The position numbers and the translations under genes are program-made. 64,000 nucleotides of DNA from Hydra vulgaris (lineage: Eukaryota; Cnidaria; Hydrozoa; Anthoathecata; Hydridae), in assembly GCF_038396675.1 (NCBI RefSeq), contig NC_088932.1, positions 30,310,001 through 30,374,000 on the forward strand, read 5' to 3'. The notes under the pieces are model-generated. The model did not search any database and was not told the origin of the DNA. It was given only the letters and a program-made list of their open reading frames with translations. Positions 33,362-59,075 of this stretch are shown here, one piece after another. How positions within the stretch are numbered: the stretch's first letter is position 1; each line of letters opens with the position of its first letter.

Positions 33362-35460
33362 TTATTTTTTTTCTTAATAAATGTTATTTTTTAAATTTAA
33401 ACTTTTTCATGTAAAAATTCACTTATCAGTATATATAATCAGGGATTACATATTAATGCATAAGGTAAATATTTTTTTCACTTTCACAGGAGGGGGAGGG
33501 AAAAGGGGGTAAGGGGAGGGGTCTACAACTTGAAAAGTTTTTAACTACCCACTTTTTAAGTTTGTTTTTGAATTGGAACAATGATTTAATAAAAACGTTT
33601 ATTACTTTACAAAATTTTGAGTTTTGGCCGCTTTTGATCATTTCGCTTCACTGTGCGCTGAATACAAAGGAAAACATTTCCTTTAAATGCTCGCTAAACA
33701 GAAAAAGACTATTTTTGACTTAAAAGAAAAAGAACATTTTTAAAATAAAGAAAAACGTAATCAAAGTAGAGATAACTCCATACTTTGTGATTTCAACAGT
33801 GTACCAAGCTGGGTGCTTCTTGGTTATACAATTAGCTCTTATCCAAACTCGTTAAGTTCCTTGCCAAGGATTGGCCATTTCAGTTGAAACTAAAAATGAC
33901 TGCTGGAGCTTAATTTGCTAGAGCTTAAGCCCGTCGCACGGCAGATATTGCTTGATATCTTGTAGAAACTCAAGACGGCTGTTCACTTGGTCAGCCGGAA
34001 TATTTTTGACCTCTGAATCAACTAGGCAAAGAAACGATCAGTATTTGTGTTCCAAATCTTGGAAAGACATTTGACAGCTTGCTATCAGTGAAAGTTTAAC
34101 TTATCTCCTCTTGGAAAAACACCACTCCAAAGAAGGGGTATCTTTCCAAGAAGTATACACCACTACGTGTGATGCTTCTTCGGTGGCTAGTCCAACACCG
34201 GCTATGACAACAATTTAGGGTGCTGAAAACATTATCAACACTATTATGTTAAGAAGCCCACTATGTGAGAAACAATTGTTCAAAAGTCTTTTTGCAACGG
34301 TTTTTTGATTTACTTGTTCGCACGGAAATCATTCGCTAGAATTTGTACAGGCTATAAAGACAATGTATTCGAAGTTGTTAAAGATATTTCTATAAATGCT
34401 GGTGCTGATGACTATGTAAAACTAGGTTTTATAATAGTTTTGCAGCTTTAGATAAAGCTGCTGTTAAGAAATTATTAACAGAATATGTTGCTACTACTGA
34501 AAGAAATAATTAAACTACTCGTTTAATTTTTTCTTGCAGATTTCAAACACACTCAGATTTTGCCAATAATTTGTATTTGAAGGTTTTGATCGATAAGTTG
34601 AAAGTAAACTAGTCATTATCTGAGAAGGGGCTTATGTAAGAGACCTAATGTAGACTCTAAAGGAAAGTCTCCCAACTTCCCATTGATTCATATTGGATGG
34701 TTTCAAGCAGTTGCTTTTGATTATTCTGGTGAATGGTCGAGTTTGACGATAGCATTCTGTATAAAGCATGGTTGCTCCCATTGTTGGAAAAAATTCTTCC
34801 CATACTATTTTAAAAAAAGCGATTTTTGCACATTTTTCTGACATTGTCAAAGCGGACAGATGGCATGTGACATTTGAGTTGCCGGGTTACTTCCAATATG
34901 CAAAGTGAGTTTGTGTCATTTTTTTTAATATGGACTCTAACTCATTGCAATAAGAGCATGAAGTTAGAAATGAAGTTGGTCTTTGAGGCAAGATAAGAAT
35001 AGACCTGAGGCCAGAGCAATGTTTAGAGATGACTTAAAATTTTGAAATTGTTCTGTTACGTGCAAAGTTGCCACTGAAATGTTTCTGACAAGTAATTCAA
35101 ACTTCGACTTTTTTTTTGTAAGAACTGCAAGTTTGTAATGTGATTCAAAAATATCCCTTGCTTTAAAGCGTCTAGCCAGTTAAATGCTATGTGGTGTGCT
35201 CTTTTAGTCATTGTCAATAGAAACTGCCATATTTTTTGAACGCTGAGAGATTATACTTTAAAACCTTAAATTTATTGATGAATATAAGTCTAGTTAAGAA
35301 TAGTAAAAAAGTTATTTTATCATCTTGCTACTCTCATTAGGGCAAGAGGGCAAAAATTAGGGGCTTTTTTGTTCCTAGTCTCCAATCGACATTTTTCAAA
35401 TCATCTTTATTTGAGATTAGTATAAACATATAAGTAATTGAATATTGCTTCGCGTCTAGA
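33362..35460. other. Unassigned stretch, partly less AT-rich
   Basis: No intact gene. The stretch 33800-35000 has a higher GC content than its surroundings and short open frames in several phases, which suggests a decayed coding element, but no family was recognised. A polypurine G-rich patch (33489-33520) contains repeated GGGAGGG-type runs. Confidence 0.4.
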
Positions 35461-35461
35461 A

Positions 35462-35605
35462 GTTAGCTATTTCAAACACAAAAAAATACTGGATCCACTC
35501 CAGTTTTTCAGTACAATTATTATAAAAAATCAAGATTTTGATTTTTAACTATGATTGTACTGAAAAATAGGGTGGATCTGTGGGGTTGTTTGAAATAGCT
35601 AACTC
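35462..35605. repeat. Palindromic MITE-like element, about 65-bp arms
   Basis: The left arm starts GTTAGCTATTTCAAACA and the right arm ends TGTTTGAAATAGCTAAC. Matching continues inward (CAGTTTTTCAGTACAATNAT and its inverse) to a short AT-rich centre near 35530. About 144 bp in total. Likely a foldback MITE. Confidence 0.85.
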
Positions 35606-36237
35606 CAGACACAAAACAAACTCTAATTATTTATATATTTATACTTTTGTCAAATATAGGTTTTGAATTGTTAAAAATTTTAAGGTAAAAAAATAATTTC
35701 TGGTTTTTAAGAGTTTAATTGAAACTACTTTAACAGATTAAACAGATTTAAAAAGTTGTTCTCATAATATAGATGGGATAAATGATAAAACTCAGGATAG
35801 ACTCAGGATAATGATAGGATAAATGATCGGATAGATTTAGAACAATGATAAGATAAATAATAAAATTCTCAGAATAGACCCTTAGATTCAGCTATTGTAA
35901 CAGATCGTAGAGGGGTTTTCCTTCAAATTATATATATAAATAATTTGAATCATTGGTTCCAAAATATTTATAAATAATTGATTCTTTACTAAAATAAATA
36001 ATTCTATTAAATAAACCGTCTGTATAACAAAAGCTGAATAGGACTAAAATTTTGTTTGAAAATAATAAGCGCTTATGTCGTTAAAATGCCTATACCTATT
36101 AAAGAAAACAAATTGAATTTAAAATGTTAAACAGTTTACCTAGCAAACAAACTTAGTAACTTTTTAAAACGTTTTAAAGATTTTAGCTTATGTATAATTT
36201 TAAACAAAAAAACTTGGAAATATGATATAAATGTTAC

Positions 36238-36251
36238 GCCAAATTTGTGAA
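36238..36251. repeat. 14-bp direct repeat, left (possible target-site duplication)
   Basis: GCCAAATTTGTGAA, repeated exactly at 36752-36765. It brackets the SINE-like insertion between them. Confidence 0.7.
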
Positions 36252-36751
<500 letters not shown>

Positions 36752-36765
36752 GCCAAATTTGTGAA
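36752..36765. repeat. 14-bp direct repeat, right (possible target-site duplication)
   Basis: Exact copy of 36238-36251. Confidence 0.7.
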
Positions 36766-36807
36766 ATATATATATATATACAGTGCCGGTTTTCAGCACT
36801 ACCAGCG

Positions 36808-37061
<254 letters not shown>

Positions 37062-37351
37062 TGCCATGGTCGGTACTGTATAATATTTATCCAGCACTGA
37101 TGCAAAACCCACAATTTTGCTGCTCATTTCTCCTAGAGTATTTGGAAAACCAATATTTTAAAGCTAGTTAGAGAAGCCTTGTTTACAAAGAGGATTGAAG
37201 TTAGTAACTAATTGAACAACCATTGTGTTTACTGTCTATTACTTTATTTTACCTGCTTTTTGTCGAATGTTTAAATTTAACAGTTTAATGTAATATGATT
37301 TAAAATAGTTTTTTTACAGCGAGAAAAATAAACTAATTTTTAAAAATACGT

Positions 37352-37356
<5 letters not shown>

Positions 37357-37412
<56 letters not shown>
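37357..37412. repeat. (TA)n microsatellite
   Basis: Third TA array within 1 kb of the two longer ones. Confidence 0.95.
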
Positions 37413-37418
<6 letters not shown>

Positions 37419-38948
37419 ATACTAAATATGTATACATGTTATCTTTGTAAATATATTATATTTATAAAGATATCATGTAATGTAACTTGTGTAAAATATT
37501 TTTTTTTTGGTGACACTGGTATGAAGAAATTATTATTTGTTTTAACATTAACTTGTTCTGAAGTACTCAATCAATGAACTTCCATCAAACAGCTGCCAAC
37601 TATCCAAAAATAATAATTAAGATATATAAAGTTTCTAAAATCTCCCAGGTAGAAAAAAAAAGTTCAATTTTTTTATAAATGCACTATAAAATAATAAATT
37701 TTATGCAACACAGATTTTATTCGGTTTTCCCTCCCTAGCCCCAGGTGTCAAAAAATGAGACAACATGAAGCAAAACATTTAAGAAAAATAATAACTAATG
37801 ATTATTAGTCTAAAATGTCTATTTTGATTTTAGATTAGTAAGATTTCAATCTACTAACTTGATAGTAGCCCTCAGAAGCATGAGAACAGGGAGCAGATAT
37901 GAAAATATTGTTTCTACATGAATCAAGAAATGCGGTGCCCGTGCTATAATTGATGTTTGGAAGTAAAAAAGGTTTCAAGATTTTATCATCAGTAGATTCA
38001 GTGTTAAAAATATAATACTAACGCTCCATAATAAGTACACACATCTGCATCGTCTCAAATCATTAAATTGGAAATCAGGTGTTATCTACCTCTGTAAGAT
38101 GGACAACAAACTTCTGTAAGCAGGACGGATCCAGTTCTCTGTAAGCAGTGGTAAATCCAGATTTTTTTGATGGAGGAGGAAGGAGGAGGGGGGGGGGGAA
38201 AGAGGGGAGATGTTAATACCAAAACTAAAAAAAAGATTTAATGGTGAAATGGAAATAAATGCAATAAAATCTAATTAAATTTTTCCATTTATTAAGATCT
38301 GGATCTGAAGTTTATTCAATCAGCAAGCTTCAAAGGTAGTAAAAAAGCTAAACCAATTTTAACTCAAAATTGTAGATAAAATATTTGCTATTTGTTGCAT
38401 CAAAACAGTGTCTTATACCAGATTACACTTTGGAGCCATTGTTATTATTAGCTTTGTTTTCAACTTTGCATTTCTATGGCTTTTCTGCAGAAAACATATG
38501 CTAAAAATAAACAACTCTCAATGAGGTTTTCACTGCAGTGAAGACAACAGTTCTAAGGAAAGAGCTTTATGTCAAATTCCAGAAACCCTGGTGCTTAGTC
38601 AAGGAAGAGGTAGACAAAGTTTGAAGAGCTTAAGGTACCAAACATACTTGAGTTCACAGAATTTCGGGACCTGGCAGTTCCAGAAAGTTCGAAAATTTTA
38701 GATGTTTCTGATGGTGAAGTATAGCAGTGGAGTAAGGAAAAAGCTTTTAGATTTTTGAAGTCGACTAATTCAACTAAAAGTCGATTTAGTTGAAATATGG
38801 GGAAAAAACAAAAAATAGCAATAACGATGACTAACGTTTTATATCACATTAATATGTGTTTTATTTATTTTTCATTTGTTTTCGATTTCTTTATTTTATA
38901 CATTTATTTTGTCGAACTAACAAAATGAATGTATTTCTTTTGAATGAA
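37413..38948. other. Non-coding stretch
   Basis: No gene recognised. It contains a G-rich polypurine patch (38172-38210) preceded near 38125 by ACGGATCCAG, like the ends of the element at 17512-17722, so a second copy of that element family may lie here. Confidence 0.45.
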
Positions 38949-39000
38949 TTCTTAGGGGTAGACGCAGTGAAGTGTACTTCACTGCGTTTACCCCTAAGAA
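38949..39000. repeat. 52-bp near-perfect palindrome
   Basis: Arms of 25 bases (TTCTTAGGGGTAGACGCAGT plus GAAGT) with one mismatch and a GT centre. Unusually GC-balanced for this region. Probably a minimal foldback element; a related AGCGTAGCGAGGTGTACA follows at 39021. Confidence 0.9.
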
Positions 39001-39198
39001 AACTGATTTTTTAGAAATAAGCGTAGCGAGGTGTACATATATATACAAAGTTTGTGCAACTAGACTTAGTTGAAAGTCTTTCTTTATTAGATTTTTTAGT
39101 TTTTAATTTAAAAGTTTTGTTTTTAGTATGGTTCATAACACCCATTACATACAATATACCATCTATGGTGACAAGATTTTAACTTGATAAAACTTATA

Positions 39199-39199
<1 letters not shown>

Positions 39200-39283
<84 letters not shown>
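39200..39283. repeat. (TA)n microsatellite
   Basis: TA array with TATG edges. Confidence 0.95.
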
Positions 39284-39286
<3 letters not shown>

Positions 39287-39934
39287 TTAAATTTTCGATT
39301 CTATAAAATATAAGTTTCACGTTTTAATATTTGTATGTTGGACATGCGTATTGTATTGTATTCACCAGATGTCTGAACAAGAGTTCCAATAAACGATTAT
39401 ATATATCTATGTAAAAAATAAAACAATTTGAGATTAAAAACAAAAGATTCTCTAACTTATTTTTCTACATTTTTAAAATAAAGTAAAGAATAGAACATTA
39501 GGGAGTCGAAAATAAAATTATCTACCTATGTAACAAATAATATTTAGCGCGCCTAAATGCCAATTCATCCCTTTTTTCTGTTTCAATTTTTTGTTAATTA
39601 CTAGTTTTTAGGTTTTCTATAGTGTTTTCAACAAGAAAATTTTTTAAATAATTTTTTTAATTATTATTTGTTCCTTAAAAAATGAAATCTAATTCCGTCT
39701 CTCATTATATTTAATATTAAATTGAATTGTTCAATTTTTTGTTAAAAATTAAATTAAGTTTATTCAATTAGAAATTATGATATATTATTAAATACATGAT
39801 GTCTTTCTATAATACATTAAGTTTTAGTGTTCTTTTGTGCTCATTATGTTTGCATCTGTTTCATAGGTAATGATTTTCTCTTTAGATAGATTTTAATTTA
39901 ACGACAATAATTTTTATTCAGATTTGAAATTGGA

Positions 39935-40862
39935 ATGAAAAAAAAGCGAGTAAAAAATGAATTTTCTGAAACTTTTAAAGAAACTGACTGTCTGCTGTCG
40001 AATGATAAAGCTGAAACAAAACCAAGATCTTCTATCTCAGAGCCGCAACCAACGCAATCAAGTATAAATTTTTCTTTCAAACATTACATGAATAAATTTA
40101 CTTTGGCATATAAATGCTTTAAAACTAGAGTAGTCTTGGGAATAAAACTCGCAGACATTATCGTGTATGTCCATTTCAAAAGTTCAAAGATATATTCACT
40201 ATTTAAATCTTTTTTTTTATTCTAGTATTTTTATCCAGTGCCAACAAAAATTTTGAACTATTTAAACTTTTAATTTTGTGATTTCAAATTTTCAACCTTC
40301 GATTTTTATAGCCGTAAATGGCGTAATTTCAATTCTTTTTACTTTAAGAGTTTTTAAATTTTTAATAATACCTAAAAGAAAGTGTTTAATAAAAAAAGTT
40401 GTAAAAAATTTAAATCCAAATGGCATCACAAGTAAAAAGGTTAAACTTTTAAAATGATGTTTTCGACAATTTTTAACGAATTATAAATAATATTAGGTCC
40501 AAGTAACAGAGTTTGCAGTCGAAAAGTATCTATATGGGCACCGCCAGTTACGGAAACCAAATTTGAAGATATACCCGTGTTAACAATTTGTCCGTATTGC
40601 AATCAGAAAGGCGTTACAAAAACTCATTTAAAAAGAAGCCGAAAACGATGGTAAAAATTGTTTAATTTTATTTTTCTCGCTGACCTAAATTTTCTATTAA
40701 GTTTGTTAAATTTTGTTAAGGCTTTGTTGTTGGTGCCTTCCGCTACTATTGAATGTTTTCAAAGATGTCATCCATACTTGTTCAAAATGTAACAAACAAA
40801 TTGCAATTTACAACAGATTTATTCAAAGACGAAGATCGGAAGATACTAGCGAAAATAACTAA
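39935..40862 (+). CDS. LITAF-domain protein (LPS-induced TNF factor-like)
   Basis: LITAF-domain proteins are small zinc-binding proteins anchored in endosomal and lysosomal membranes by a hydrophobic hairpin. Exons 39935-40061, 40497-40650 and 40721-40862 join in phase to 140 residues. ATG 39935 follows an AG at 39920-39921, which may be the acceptor of a 5' UTR intron. Seen: a hydrophilic N-terminus with Pro/Gln/Ser (PQPTQ), then the LITAF domain: CPYC (N-terminal zinc knuckle) and VTKTHLKRSRKRW, the short hydrophobic insert LCCWCLPLLL, then FKDVIHTCSKCNKQI with the C-terminal zinc HTCxxC, and a basic tail. The hydrophobic segment is short but present, and the four zinc cysteines are conserved. 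It runs tail-to-tail with DDX46 (gap 376 bp). Exon 1 could be longer if a start lies upstream. Confidence 0.85.
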
Positions 40863-41238
40863 GTTGAAAGGTTTCTACGGCTTTTACCATAAAAGTCCAA
40901 CGGAGGAAAATGATCTCAAATTATTATTTTTTTATTGACATTATTTTATACGATATTGTTATAAAATTATCAAAACCTTTTTGTTTGTTTTTTAATTTTT
41001 CAAAAAGCAGATTGCGCAATACGAAAGTTCATAAAACATTTAAATTATTTTTAAATCGTCGTGTTCGACAACTTCTCTCATCATTTTAAAATTGTTTAAA
41101 ATTTTCTATAACTTGAACTTTTCAGTATTTTTTTTTACTGTAAGCGATTGACAATTGATTTAACACTATCTGTATAAAGATTTCTTTCATAAAAAAATGA
41201 AAGTTAAATTCCTCAAATGATTTTAAAATCATATTTAA

Positions 41239-52978
<11,740 letters not shown>

Positions 52979-53440
52979 CTAATAAATTAAAAAGAATAAC
53001 ACAAAATTATTATAATTTTAAAAAATTCACAAATGATATTAAAGTAATTATTAAAAAATTATTTTTGACAAATATTTAAATTCAAATATACAATTATTTT
53101 TTATCATTTTGGTGTGATTTAAGTTTTAACTAATATATTTGGTGATTTAGTTTTGATAATGCTAACTTTTAACAGTTTTTTTCAAAAAAAGAAGAAAAAA
53201 GATTAATTAAAAAATAAAATTTATTTTTTGTCAAAATAAATTTATAACCAACATGTTATACTTGAACCCGAAACCTCAGTCAATCGATATACTTAATCTA
53301 TCACAGATAGCTATTTTAGTATGACATAATTAACATTTCTTATGTAGCAAATCTCCATATATTATTATCTGTGAGGGTTTCAAGATATAGACTAACTATC
53401 AAAGTAGTACATGCAAGGGAGTGCCGCAACATCGATATAC

Positions 53441-53449
<9 letters not shown>
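52979..53449. other. Upstream flank of the recognised DDX46 exon
   Basis: Non-coding in all frames examined. The missing DDX46 first exon should lie in this stretch or further right. Confidence 0.4.
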
Positions 53450-53522
<73 letters not shown>

Positions 53523-53532
53523 CTGTGTGTAG
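53450..53532. repeat. TA microsatellite with GTGTG tail
   Basis: TA array running into GTGTGTCTGTGTGTAGG-type repeats. Confidence 0.94.
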
Positions 53533-54391
53533 GTGTGTGTGTGAGAGAGAAAGAGGGAAGTGGTCATGTCGCCATATATCTCAGTATATGGTCATGGTCA
53601 TATGGTCATGTCGCATATACCTCAGATTTAGCTGATTTTATACACTTGATAGGACTTTGTAAAATTTTATTCTCTAATTTCAAGCAGATCCTGAAAATTC
53701 TCTCTTATCTATTATTAATTATTGGTCATACTTAACTTTTACCATTACAAATAAACATTTAAAGGTTTCAAGCCAAATAACTTTAAAAATATTTGATTAA
53801 TTTACTTCAAAATTTGTACCTGGCTTGTACCTTGATTGGACTTCTGCTTGGAATAAGGAATCCAATAAAATGATTTTAAATGTAATAAATTATCATTAAT
53901 TATCCCTATCATAATAAACTTTATATCAAAGTAATATCAAAGTATCAATTTTAATGTCATTTTTTATATACCTTAATAATGCTCAAATAACCCATATGGC
54001 CATGATACCAAATAAAAAAAAAAAATTACAGATCATTCTCATGGTGGTTTAATAATAGACATTTATTAGCATCATATTATTTCCTAAGCTGAGCTTTTAT
54101 TTGGTATTTTTTAACAGTTGGGTGATTTTTTTATGAAGTGCTCAACCATTATAGTTTTTAATCTATGTAACCCCTTCACATGCAAAGTACTCTTAATGTG
54201 ATTGATTTCATCATGAATACCCCCTTGCTCTCTATAAGTACCAAGTCCTACTTCATAATGAAAGATAATGCATGGTACTCCAGCATTTGATGTTTGGGTG
54301 TCAGCATATTTAAGCGCTGGGTCAATTTTCACACAAGTACTTTATGAAATCTTCGATTTGATTTTATATTGACAAGAACATATATATGTTG

Positions 54392-54393
<2 letters not shown>
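53533..54393. other. Non-coding stretch
   Basis: Short duplications (GGTCATGTCGCCATATATCTCAG versus GGTCATGTCGCATATACCTC, near 53562 and 53603). A minus-strand open frame at 54111-54332 (73 residues) has no recognised similarity. Confidence 0.4.

Positions 54394-54477
<84 letters not shown>
54394..54477. repeat. (TA)n microsatellite
   Basis: TA array of about 84 bases. Confidence 0.95.
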
Positions 54478-54481
<4 letters not shown>

Positions 54482-54831
54482 ATATTGATTTAAAAAGCAA
54501 AGTCCAAACAACTAAAATGGCAAACAATTTTTTCAAAAACTTGATTTTCTAGATTTATGGTGTTCTGCTTATAAAATAACATACGGCATACAAAAGCCCT
54601 GTTTGTTATATTCATTGAACTAATTGCAACTTGTTACAAATTGCAAACTTAGAGAAGAATACTTGGAAGATTTTACGAACTTCAATAGTTTCCTAGTGTA
54701 AACCAGTATTGTTAAACCCAAGTTCAATTATTAGCTTTTGAAATGATTGTTTTGAATAGATTCTTATTTATTTTATTAAAGAACTTCAAAAGCAGCAGTT
54801 TGCTTGATTTTATAACTAATGCTTTCTTCAC

Positions 54832-54904
54832 AAGTTTTGCTTATGTTATCTTCCTGTTGTTACTGTCGCCTTTTGCTTATGTTATCTTTCTGTTGTTACT
54901 GTCG
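54832..54904. repeat. Two-unit 36-bp tandem duplication
   Basis: TTTTGCTTATGTTATCTTCC and TTTTGCTTATGTTATCTTTC, each followed by TGTTGTTACTGTCGCC. It lies just outside the foldback element. Confidence 0.85.
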
Positions 54905-54943
54905 CCTGCGAATTGTGTGTAAACATACACCTGAACTTATATA

Positions 54944-55926
54944 CATTATGTAGATAGGTTAAATTTGAAATTTCAGACTTCCAAGTACAACGGTTCAGAA
55001 ATTATAGCCTTAGAAACATGACACAGTGGCCCCCCTCAATTTACAAATGGTCAAAACAGACTACTTTAGAGCTGTATAATTTTTTTCTCACTTTCAACAA
55101 GTGTCTCATTTTTGTAGAACTATTTTCTGGATAGTTCTCTCTTTAAAAAAGTGGTTTTTATTAACTTGTGTTAAATTAGAAAAAAATTATGACCTTCTCA
55201 ACTTTGGAAAAAATCATAAAATTGCTAAAATATGCCAAAATTAAACTAACTGTAGCATTATTCTATTCATCCACAAGTCTTTACAGATAAGTTTTTTGAT
55301 TAGCTACTACTGTCTGCAATAAATGGGCAAAATATAGGCAGCTTGTTGCAGTTTAGAACTTAAATATATCTAAAAGCAAAAAGTCCTCTCGCCTAAAAAG
55401 TCCAATTTTCAACCATTTTGAGATGCTTGTAAATTTTTCTAACACTTTATTTTGATCTAAGATTAACAGCATATAAGACCATTAGACCCAACTATCTGAA
55501 AATGCAAACATTATAAACTTGTCGAACCCACACCAAAAATGCCAGCATTTTTAAATAATCCTATTTTTCAATCATCAACGGTTGAATGTGTTACTAGAAA
55601 CCAGTGCTTCTCTAATCTGCCAACTGGCCTATGTGAAGGGTGCAACTAATTATAAGTCATTTCTTAATAAAAAGAAAGATATGGTTGGTTGTCCTCTCCT
55701 TGATCTGGTCTTTATAGTACACAGGGGGACAAATAAAGGGGGCAGTAACTTTTTAGAGACCTTCATTATTGTTCAAATAAAGGTCTCTAAACCAATTTAG
55801 AAATTTAGATACTTAATATCTAAATATCTAAATTAATTTCAAAATGAAACCATTATTTCTTTAAATTCTATATTATTTTAGGTAATCAGTGGTCTGGACC
55901 CCCCCCCCCCCACACACACACACTCA

Positions 55927-55994
<68 letters not shown>

Positions 55995-56675
55995 GGTGAG
56001 GGGGAGGGGTGGGAGGGGGTTTGGGGTGGCACTAATCAAAGGGGAAGGGGGTAACCAACCTTTAGTAATATAATTAACTTTTGTTAATTCCCATTTAAGA
56101 CCATTGCATATTTGCTGCAAAATCTGGCACACATTTTTGATAGTCACTATCAAAATTTGAATCTTATGGTAAAAGCATGAAAAAATGCAATAAAGGTCTA
56201 ATGGCCTTAACTGTATATTTATTAGAAAATGAATTATGTATGTTTCATGCTAGAAAATGAATGCTTGTATCTTATAAGTTGGTTGCCCCCTTCCCCTTTA
56301 ATTAGTGTCACCCCAAACCCCCTCCCGCCCCTCCCCCAAACCCCCTCCCGCCCCTCCCCCTCACCTTAGTAAGTGTGTGTGTGTGTGTGTGTGTGTGTGG
56401 GGGGGGGGGGGTCCAGACCACATATAGACCACTGATTATCTAAAATAATATAGAATTTAAAGAAATAATGGTTTCATTTTGAAATTAATTTAGATATTTA
56501 GATATTAAATATCTAAATTTCTAAATTAATTTAGAGACCTTTATTTGAACAATAATGAAGGTCTCTAAAAAGTTACTGCCTTCTTTTTTTGGCCACTGTG
56601 TCATGTTTCTAAGGCTATAATTTCTGAACCGTTGTACTTGAAGTCTGAAATTTCAAATTTAACCTATCTACATAA
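54944..56675. mobile_element. Large foldback-type inverted repeat
   Basis: Outer arms: 54944-55031 versus 56590-56675 (shared GATAGGTTAAATTTGAAATT and ACGGTTCAGAAATTATAGCC on the left, inverted on the right). Inner arms: 55741-56062 versus 56278-56580, sharing AGTAACTTTTTAGAGACC, a purine-rich block GTGAGGGGGAGGGGTGGGAG and a C/G run with CA or GT repeats. The loop is 56063-56277. About 700 bases (55032-55740) are present only on the left side, as an insertion or a right-side deletion. No transposase is visible. Confidence 0.85.
55902..55991. repeat. Poly-C plus (CA)n tract in left foldback arm
   Basis: A C-run followed by about 40 CA units. The mirrored right arm (56373-56411) has a much shorter (GT)n and a G-run, so the two arms differ mainly in repeat length. 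Confidence 0.93.
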
Positions 56676-59075
56676 TGCACATAACAATATGTAAAAATCA
56701 GGAAAATCAGAGATGGTGCTCCACAAAGTTTTCTTTAAATTGGTTGAAATATAATGATTTGACCCTTATAATAATTTGATATTTCTCTGTTTTTGAAAAG
56801 ATAATCTTACCCTTGTTCCACCTGTCTGGAATTCAATTAGATTAGATGTTGTTTAAGACATTTTTTATTTTATTATATGGAGTGCAGCATTTTCCTTATC
56901 ACTTTGGATAACACCTGATGAATCCAATGCAAATAGATCTGAAAGGTTTATTTGTGAAGCTGTTGATGATGATGTTGATAGTGTTAGTGTTGTTGAAGTT
57001 AATATTGAAGTTGTCTGACAAGTTTCTTAATGTTTCTTTCTGACAATTGTGTAGCTTTATCCAATCTACCACAACCTTGATTGCATAAAATTTTCTATCA
57101 TATCAATAATTAAGGAAATTCATTTGGAATTGAATAGAAACACTTAGGGAATATTTATATAAGTTTGCCAACAGTAAATGGTAATAGACATGGTGTGCAG
57201 AACAATTGAAGACAGATCAAGATGTGATTAATACTTTGAATTTTATGTTTTAATGTTGATTGAGGTAAAAGTTTAGATTGTTATTTGAAAGTATGGTATT
57301 ACTTAGGTCTTTCACCTTTTTTACCACCTTACCACCTTTCACCACTTAAAGGTCTTCCACCTTTCACCACTTAAAGGTCTTCCATCTTTTTCTATTTTCG
57401 TTCCTTTATTGGCTTCAAAGCAAACACATTCAGTTAGATTGCAATTGTCTGGCCACATTCTTTATTTTAGTTCAGTGTTTGAACCTTTTTTCATATTTCA
57501 CAATTTTGAAAAGCATCTATAACACATTTTTTGTGGACATATATTTACGTGGTTCTTATCAATTCAAATGAAAACAATATTCTACTTTAATATGATGTTT
57601 TGTTAAAAGAACACTCTCCAAGACTTTCTCCACATATTCTCATAATGTTCTTAGTTTTGTTTCATGAAACTCAGTTATCTTTAAGTGTTTTTTATAGCTA
57701 AAATACAAGATTGTATACAAAAGTGTTTTTAAACTTAAAAACTTAACCAGATGTATAGTCTTATTTAAATATAAACATAAAATTTTCTTTTTTTAAAATA
57801 TATAAAGTTTTAAAATAAAATTGTAATAAGCGCTTAATTATTCTGTTTTAGTAGTATGGATCATAAAATCAATTATTTCTTGCTTATTTTATTACATAAA
57901 AGTCAATTATAAAAATCACACTACGTTATCATTGGGGTTTGGAAACTCCATTAAAAGGCACTCTGGAACCCATTGGGGTTCCATTATACAGTTTGTTAAA
58001 ATAAAAAATAGTTTGAAACTTTTTAATATTTTCTAATATTAATAAAAACTATCAACAGTAACAAAAAAAACACCCTGTCATTGCATTATAACATTCAGCC
58101 ATACCATATAACATCATCATAAGATTTGTCATAACAATCATAACTAATCATAACATTACAGAATAAAAAAAATTTATCACCTACTCATGATTGCTATAAT
58201 GTTGCAATAAAATGTGATGAACATTTTGAAAACTAACAAATTGATTACAAATAAATGACCATGTTAAAAGAAACAAAAAACCTTTAATAATAAAATAAAA
58301 AAATAAAATAAAAAAAATAAAATAAAAGAAATCACTGTGGTTAAATAATACTTGTCCTTAACTAATTTATTAAGACTGATTTAAAATACATATTATTTAA
58401 AGACATACTTAAATGCATAAATAATTAAGACTGATTTAAAGACATATTTATAAAAAAGATGTTAGGGAAGAATTAATTTGGAGAAAATAACAGATAATAT
58501 TTTAACAACCTGCTTTCACTATGAAAAGATTTTTGCCATTAACTTTAAAAAGAAGAAAGCAAAATATTTAAAAAAAGGTTGAACTTGCGTGATTGAGATA
58601 AGAACATCAAAAAGAACAGCACGAAGATAAGAACATCAAAAAGAAATCAAAATAATTGTTGATGATCTTTTTAAGTAAAATATTTTTTAATTAATGAAAT
58701 TAAAAGTTTATAAAAGTTGAAAAACAAGCTGGTTAACATTAAAAATCAAAATAAGAGCAAATAGATTTCATCTTCATATGTTCACCACTAAAACTTTTCA
58801 TTGAAGATGTAATCATGACACTAGACATAATAAAACAATTAAGAACAAAATTAAAAACAAGTTTCTAAAAGTTGTCTGGATTTAACTTATCAAAGCTGTT
58901 TTGATGCTATAATACAAAGTTCAATGAAAAACTTTAAACTGAAGAAGACTTCTGATAGAATCAGTCACAAAAGCCATTACACTTGGAATAACTGGTTTAT
59001 CCCACATAAAACTGACATGGCATCCCAAAGCATCAACAGTTATCTGTTGCTGAAAGTAAAGTTAGAAAAACAATG
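56676..59075. other. Non-coding stretch with one tandem duplication
   Basis: At 57328-57382 the unit CACCACTTAAAGGTCTTCCA repeats with period 25. No gene recognised. It may include the 3' flank of the transposase-like relic to the right. Confidence 0.4.

Noticed and set aside
53830-53855. Short minus-strand SRSPIK followed by a GT donor, as an extra DDX46 RS exon
   Set aside because: Too short, no clear acceptor, and the phase could not be matched to the exon at 52978.
54111-54332. Minus-strand ORF of 73 residues
   Set aside because: No recognisable family or splice context; length is compatible with chance.
56930-57018. Plus-strand acidic stretch (EAVDDDVDSVSVVEV) as an exon
   Set aside because: No homology, no convincing splice sites; probably a GTTGAT-type low-complexity run.
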